A stretch of DNA of 64,000 nucleotides, taken from the NCBI GenBank assembly GCA_029212905.1, contig JARGPB010000004.1:186001-250000 (forward strand), read 5' to 3'. Positions 59,654 to 64,000 of the stretch are shown in pieces. The DNA is from Thalassovita sp. (GTDB lineage Bacteria > Pseudomonadota > Alphaproteobacteria > Rhodobacterales > Rhodobacteraceae). Positions within the stretch are counted from its first letter, which is position 1. Each line of letters opens with the position of its first letter. A program made the translations under genes and the position numbers. The notes beneath the pieces were generated by a model, which ran no database searches, was not told the DNA's origin, and worked only from the letters and a program-made list of their open reading frames with translations.

Positions 59654-61573
59654 TTACGAGCGCTTGTCTTCGCCGAGGTCTTCGAAGTCGGCATCGACGA
59701 TATCCTCGTCGGGGCCACCTTCGGCGTCCGCAGCGGCAGGTTCATCAGCGCCTTCGCCTTGGCTGTTCTTATAGATCGCCTCACCCAGCTTCATCGCGGA
59801 TTCGGTGACGTTCTGGATACCCGAGCTGATTTTCTCGGCTGTAATGTCGTCTTTCTCCAGATCGTCCTTCAGCGCAGCGATTGCCAGTTCGATGGCTTCG
59901 ACGGTGGTCGGGTCCACCTTGTCGCCATGCTCTTCCACGGACTTTTCGGTCGAGTGGATCAGGCTTTCGGCCTGGTTTCTGGCTTCGATCAGCTCGCGGC
60001 GCTCTTTGTCCGCTTCGGCGTTTTCTTCTGCGTCCTGGACCATCTTCTCGATGTCCGCGTCCGACAGACCACCCGAGGCCTGAATGGTGATGTTCTGGGT
60101 TTTGCCCGTGCCTTTGTCCTTGGCGCCAACCGAAACGATGCCGTTGGCGTCAATGTCAAAGGTCACCTCGATCTGCGGCATGCCGCGCGGTGCGGGCGGG
60201 ATGTCTTCGAGGTTGAACTGACCCAGCATCTTGTTGTCGGCAGCCATTTCACGCTCACCCTGGAAGACGCGGATGGTCACGGCCGACTGGTTGTCTTCGG
60301 CGGTCGAGAACACCTGGCTCTTTTTGGTCGGGATGGTTGTGTTGCGGTCGATCAGGCGGGTGAACACACCGCCCAGGGTTTCGATGCCCAGGCTCAGCGG
60401 GGTCACGTCCAGCAGAACAACGTCTTTGACGTCGCCTTGCAGAACACCGGCCTGAATGGCGGCGCCCATGGCAACAACTTCGTCCGGGTTCACGCCTTTG
60501 TGGGGCTCTTTGCCGAAGAACTTGGTCACTTCTTCGATGACTTTCGGCATCCGGGTCATACCACCGACCAGAACGATTTCGTCGATGTCACCAGTTGTCA
60601 GCCCGGCGTCTTTCAATGCCGCCTGGCAAGGCTTCATAGAGGCCTTGATCAGGTCGTTGACCAGGGTTTCCAACTTCGAGCGAGTCAGCTTCAACACCAT
60701 GTGCAGAGGCGCGCCCGATTTCGGGTCCATCGCGATGAACGGCTGGTTGATTTCGGTCTGCTGCGAGGATGACAGTTCGATCTTGGCTTTCTCGGCAGCT
60801 TCTTTCAGACGCTGCAGGGCCATCTTGTCTTTGGTCAGATCAACGCCGTGCTCTTTTTTGAATTCGCCTGCCAGATAGTTGACGATGCGCATGTCAAAAT
60901 CTTCGCCACCCAAGAAGGTGTCGCCGTTGGTCGATTTGACCTCGAACAGGCCGTCGTCGATTTCCAGAATGGTCACGTCGAAGGTACCGCCACCCAGGTC
61001 ATAGACCGCGATGGTGTGGGTTTCTTCTTTGTCCAGACCATAGGCCAGCGCGGCAGCAGTCGGTTCGTTGATGATCCGCAGGACCTCCAGGCCGGCGATT
61101 TTGCCGGCGTCTTTGGTGGCCTGACGCTGAGCGTCATTGAAGTAGGCCGGAACGGTGATCACGGCCTGGGTCACTTCTTCGCCCAGATAGGATTCTGCGG
61201 TTTCTTTCATCTTGCCCAGGATGAAGGCCGAGATTTGCGAGGGGCTGTATTTTTCGCCCTGTGCTTCGACCCATGCATCGCCGTTGCCGCCGTCGATAAC
61301 AGCGAAGGGCAGGTTCTTTTTGTCTTTTTGCAGGTGCGCGTCATCTGCGCGACGACCAATCAGGCGTTTCACGCCGAAAATGGTGTTCGCTGCGTTGGTG
61401 ACGGCCTGACGCTTGGCGGCTTGGCCGACAAGGCGCTCGTCATCCGTGAACGCGACGATCGAGGGGGTGGTGCGTGCCCCTTCGGAGTTTTCGATTACTT
61501 TCGGCTGCGAGCCGTCCATGATGGAGACGCAGCTGTTGGTGGTTCCTAGGTCAATACCAATGACTTTGGCCAT
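59654..61573 (-). CDS. dnaK: Chaperone protein DnaK (Hsp70)
   Basis: The 639-residue Hsp70 has the ATPase domain start MAKVIGIDLGTTNS, with VPAYFNDAQRQATKDAGKIAGL and DLGGGTFDVTILEI, then the substrate-binding domain (about 390-510) and an acidic tail (PAAADAEGGPDEDIVDADFEDLGEDK). The ATG at 61573 follows AAGGGA; the frame from 61750 is unsupported. An RpoH-like promoter lies about 110 bases upstream. grpE and hrcA are at 16.5-18.2 kb, and no CIRCE element is visible here, so heat control by RpoH is the likely mode. Confidence 0.97.
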   Translation of the reverse strand: MAKVIGIDLGTTNSCVSIMDGSQPKVIENSEGARTTPSIVAFTDDERLVGQAAKRQAVTNAANTIFGVKRLIGRRADDAHLQKDKKNLPFAVIDGGNGDAWVEAQGEKYSPSQISAFILGKMKETAESYLGEEVTQAVITVPAYFNDAQRQATKDAGKIAGLEVLRIINEPTAAALAYGLDKEETHTIAVYDLGGGTFDVTILEIDDGLFEVKSTNGDTFLGGEDFDMRIVNYLAGEFKKEHGVDLTKDKMALQRLKEAAEKAKIELSSSQQTEINQPFIAMDPKSGAPLHMVLKLTRSKLETLVNDLIKASMKPCQAALKDAGLTTGDIDEIVLVGGMTRMPKVIEEVTKFFGKEPHKGVNPDEVVAMGAAIQAGVLQGDVKDVVLLDVTPLSLGIETLGGVFTRLIDRNTTIPTKKSQVFSTAEDNQSAVTIRVFQGEREMAADNKMLGQFNLEDIPPAPRGMPQIEVTFDIDANGIVSVGAKDKGTGKTQNITIQASGGLSDADIEKMVQDAEENAEADKERRELIEARNQAESLIHSTEKSVEEHGDKVDPTTVEAIELAIAALKDDLEKDDITAEKISSGIQNVTESAMKLGEAIYKNSQGEGADEPAAADAEGGPDEDIVDADFEDLGEDKRS

Positions 61574-61685
61574 GTTTTCGATCCCTTCAATACTCAGGCG
61601 ATGACACGAGACGTGGACCCGTTTTGGCGTCCGGCCCCGATCTTGTTTGCGGTGTTCCGGATTGGGTTCACCGCGCTTCTCGGCG

Positions 61686-61715
61686 TATATAAGGAGGGGT
61701 TTGGGACCCTGCAAG
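61686..61715 (-). promoter_or_regulatory. RpoH (sigma-32)-type heat-shock promoter of dnaK
   Basis: On the minus strand CTTG (61715-61712) and CTTATATA (61693-61686) are separated by 18 bases, which fits the alphaproteobacterial RpoH pattern of CTTG and a CYTAT-type -10 element. The predicted leader to the dnaK ATG is about 105 bases. Confidence 0.6.
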
Positions 61716-61762
61716 CATTGCGAAGCTGTGGATTTTAGGAATCCTACCAAATTTGCAGTTCA

Positions 61763-62395
61763 ATGAGCAGATTTAGCCGGAAAGGATCGGATTTGGACGA
61801 ATTTGAGCTGCGAGGTTTTAGAATTCTGCGGGATCTTATGTCGGGACAGGATCAGGCGGCGCTGGTCCAGGACGTGCGCGAGGTGATCCGCGCGGCGCCG
61901 CTTTTCTCGCCACAGACGTCTTTTGGCAAGCCTATGTCTGTTCGTATGACCTCGGCTGGTCGGTACGGGTGGTATGCTGATCGCAGCGGATACAGGTACG
62001 CAAGACGGCACCCCCAAGGGGGCGAGTGGCCGCCGATCCCCGATTCCGTCCTAAGGATCTGGCGGCGGCTGGTTTCTGAGCAGCGCGATCCGGATTGCTG
62101 CTTGGTGAATTTCTACGGGGCTGGGGCGCGGATGGGGATGCATCAGGACCGGGACGAGGCTAATTTCGACTGGCCTGTGTTGTCGATCTCTTTGGGGGAT
62201 GAGGGACTGTTTCGCATCGGCAACTCAACACGCGGCGGCAAAACCGAGAGCTTTTGGCTGAAATCGGGCGATGTGGTGGTGATGGGAGGTCCGGCGCGGC
62301 TGACCTATCACGGGGTGGATCGGATCCGCTTTGGGTCGTCAGCGTTGCTACCCAAGGGCGGGCGGATCAATCTGACGTGCCGTGTAGTGGATTAG
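61763..62395 (+). CDS. alkB: AlkB-type alkylated DNA repair dioxygenase
   Basis: The 210-residue Fe(II)/2-oxoglutarate dioxygenase removes alkyl groups from DNA bases. Iron ligands are H127 and D129 in GMHQDRDEANF and H183 in TYHGVDRI; 2-oxoglutarate contacts are R201 and R207 in GGRINLTCRVVD. SVRMTSAGRYGWYADRSGYRY holds the nucleotide-recognition lid. The ribosome binding site is weak, so a TTG at 61793 cannot be excluded. Its stop shares a 4-base TTAG overlap with the convergent permease gene. No Ada-type regulator is nearby. Confidence 0.93.
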   Translation: MSRFSRKGSDLDEFELRGFRILRDLMSGQDQAALVQDVREVIRAAPLFSPQTSFGKPMSVRMTSAGRYGWYADRSGYRYARRHPQGGEWPPIPDSVLRIWRRLVSEQRDPDCCLVNFYGAGARMGMHQDRDEANFDWPVLSISLGDEGLFRIGNSTRGGKTESFWLKSGDVVVMGGPARLTYHGVDRIRFGSSALLPKGGRINLTCRVVD

Positions 62396-63213
62396 CGCCG
62401 CGCGCTCCAACTGACCGAGGAATGACGGCGGGTATAGAATTCCCCCATCAGGCCCAGCATAAGGAAAACCAACCCCACATAAAACGGATAGCTGGCCGAG
62501 GTATTCCGCGGCACATAGTTGATGAACACAAACCCGCGCGACTGATCGATACAGTGAAACAGCGGGTTCCAATCAAACATGTTCAGCATGAATGTCGGCA
62601 GAGAGTTGGCCACGAACATTTTGCCAGAGGCGATCATATTTGCGCGCTGATAGATCATTGTGATGATCCGCACGGGCGTTGGAAACCAGGGTTTGGCGGC
62701 CAGCAGAACCATCCCGATCCCCAAACCAGAGAACCACGCCAGCAAAATCATCCCAAAGGCATTGGCGGGCTGTTCGATCGTGAAATGTTTGAACCCAACG
62801 TAGTAGACGAACAAGATCAAGAAGAGCGACAAAATCTGGATGTACAGCGCGCTTAGCGCGGCAGAGGCAATCGCAATCACCGTGTTCATCGGGGCGTGCA
62901 GCATCATGGGCGAGGTCGGGCCCTCGGATCCGACAACGGCGCCGATGGTCTTAATCTGTGTCATATAGAGAAACACGCCAGACATCAGATACAGCAGGAA
63001 ATCACCGCGGATTGCGGTTTTCCGCAGGCCCAGTACCGAAAACATCGTGTAAAAGGCCATGACGAAAATGATCACCTGCAACATGTTCATGAACAGGGAC
63101 ATGAACGCATTGCCATGCGTTTTCCGAATGCTGCGCGCGACGGAATGATAGATGAGCTCGGCAATTGTTCGTGCCGACCCAAGATTGGATGATCGCCTTG
63201 ATTGATGGAACAT
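62392..63213 (-). CDS. ABC-2 type polysaccharide export permease (KpsM/Wzm-like)
   Basis: The 273-residue protein has six hydrophobic segments beginning near residue 45, with the typical ABC-2 polysaccharide permease order and the C-terminal WNPLFHCIDQSRGFVFINYVPRNTSASYPFYVGL segment. Such permeases work with a separate ATPase (KpsT/Wzt). No ATPase gene is within the window; it would have to lie elsewhere. The ribosome binding site at 63213 is weak, so the start is provisional. Confidence 0.82.
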   Translation of the reverse strand: MFHQSRRSSNLGSARTIAELIYHSVARSIRKTHGNAFMSLFMNMLQVIIFVMAFYTMFSVLGLRKTAIRGDFLLYLMSGVFLYMTQIKTIGAVVGSEGPTSPMMLHAPMNTVIAIASAALSALYIQILSLFLILFVYYVGFKHFTIEQPANAFGMILLAWFSGLGIGMVLLAAKPWFPTPVRIITMIYQRANMIASGKMFVANSLPTFMLNMFDWNPLFHCIDQSRGFVFINYVPRNTSASYPFYVGLVFLMLGLMGEFYTRRHSSVSWSARR

Positions 63214-63351
63214 TTCCGTGCCGATCTGCCGTTATCAAAGGATTCTTCGCACGGAATTCTTGCTGTTCCGTTAGCAGGCAATCATAAGGGGGTCGCAGTG
63301 AATAATCAACAAAACCTGCCGTGCGGCGGGTAAGGCATTGGGACGAATACC

Positions 63352-64000
63352 TTGGATTACGACAAACTTACCACCATCATGCGTCGTTTGTCGCTGGAAG
63401 CCGGCGATAAGATCATGGAAATCTACAATTCGGATGATTTCGAGGTGAAGACGAAGTCCGATGAGAGCCCGGTCACCGAAGCAGATGAGGCGGCTGATGC
63501 TCTGATTTCGGCTGGGTTGCGCGCCGCGTTCCCCGATGTGTTGTTGGTGACCGAAGAACAAGCGGATTCGCACAGCGAAAATGCGGATACATTCTTGATT
63601 GTCGATCCCTTGGATGGAACCAAGGAATTCGTCCACCGTCGCGGCGATTTCACTGTGAATATCGCCTATGTCGAGAATGGCGTTCCCACACGCGGCGTCG
63701 TTTATGCGCCAGCCAAGCAGCGGATGTTTTTCACCATGGGTGACGGTAGCGCTGTTGAGGAAACCGGCGCGTTCGCCAAGGACACGATGGGGACGATCAC
63801 GCCGATCAAAGTATCAGATGCGGATAACGCGGCCTTGCTGGTTGTTGCGTCCAAATCGCACCGTGATCAGGCGACCGACGACTATATTAACAAATACGCT
63901 GTGGCAGATTCCAAAAGCGCAGGCTCGTCGTTGAAGTTCTGTCTGGTGGCCACGGGCGAGGCGGACATTTATCCGCGCGTCGGGCGTACGATGGAATGGG
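63352..64000 (+). CDS. cysQ: 3'(2'),5'-bisphosphate nucleotidase CysQ (5' part, runs off the window)
   Basis: About 216 codons are visible. The FIG-type metal phosphatase signature is VTEADEAADALI, TEEQ and VDPLDGTKEFVHRRGDFTVN, with the metal-binding acidic residues in place. CysQ hydrolyses PAP made during sulfate assimilation. The TTG at 63352 (DYDKLTTIMRRLSLEAGDKIMEIY) is preferred; an in-frame ATG at 63379 is the alternative. The preceding 138 bases hold no gene I can support. Confidence 0.92.
   Translation, partial: MDYDKLTTIMRRLSLEAGDKIMEIYNSDDFEVKTKSDESPVTEADEAADALISAGLRAAFPDVLLVTEEQADSHSENADTFLIVDPLDGTKEFVHRRGDFTVNIAYVENGVPTRGVVYAPAKQRMFFTMGDGSAVEETGAFAKDTMGTITPIKVSDADNAALLVVASKSHRDQATDDYINKYAVADSKSAGSSLKFCLVATGEADIYPRVGRTMEW

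Noticed and set aside
59543..60772. Long open frame antisense to dnaK
   Set aside because: No family resemblance; dnaK occupies the region with full domain structure. Similar antisense frames over nusA, secA and argG were rejected for the same reason.
1..64000. CRISPR arrays, insertion sequences, prophage genes, tRNA and rRNA genes
   Set aside because: No regularly spaced repeats, transposase-like proteins, inverted-repeat ends, integrase or phage genes, nor tRNA/rRNA sequences were noticed on either strand. A tRNA scan would settle the RNA part.

Overview
The window reads as ordinary chromosomal DNA of an alphaproteobacterium of the Rhodobacteraceae (Roseobacter group). The basis is the gene order secB-dnaQ-coaE-aroE-maf / rho-mnmE-mnmG-rsmG-parA-parB, the hrcA-grpE and rimP-nusA-ylxR-infB clusters, the ubiquinone gene ubiG, frequent GTG/TTG starts and dense packing with 4-8 base overlaps. 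This is recognition from sequence alone; no database search was run.

Layout. Bases 1-6286 hold a leftward block (smr, mltA, a Tim44-like gene, dnaQ, coaE, aroE, maf) with fxsA and secB running rightward inside it. Bases 6287-6836 are the only gene-free stretch longer than 300 bases. It is AT-rich, has two perfect DnaA boxes plus near matches, lies between divergent gene blocks and is the likely chromosomal origin (oriC). Just to the right are rho, mnmE, mnmG, rsmG, parA and parB, with two perfect 16-bp parS sites (9424-9439 and 11317-11332), so origin and centromere sit within about 5 kb. Bases 13.6-21 kb carry a DUF454 gene, hemW, rdgB, rph, hrcA, grpE and mutS.

Bases 21-33 kb hold metabolism and regulation: malic enzyme, a sugar kinase, msrA, an SCP2-like protein, argG, ilvA, a divergent Hpt / response-regulator-phosphatase pair, two Nudix genes, hslO and cca. 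Bases 33-44 kb hold an RNA methyltransferase, two L,D-transpeptidases around a CAP-domain lipoprotein, a 60-residue exported protein, hemH, a methyltransferase, comF, a glutaredoxin, a nitrilase-family gene, a MarR regulator, ubiG, a proline iminopeptidase and a membrane protein. Bases 44-64 kb hold rimP-nusA-ylxR-infB behind a short terminated leader, a 45-codon TTG-start gene, mutT-argJ-parvulin, divergent secA, two exported proteins (one a periplasmic-binding/OmpA fusion), radC, dnaK-dnaJ behind an RpoH-like promoter, alkB, an ABC-2 permease and the start of cysQ.

No mobile element, prophage, CRISPR array, rRNA or tRNA was seen, and no clear undescribed multi-gene system. The most worthwhile points are the oriC/parS arrangement (one parS lies between a ribosome binding site and its start codon), the rimP leader RNA, the unlisted 45-codon gene, the two poorly described exported proteins after secA, and six convergent gene pairs that share a 4-base stop-to-stop overlap.
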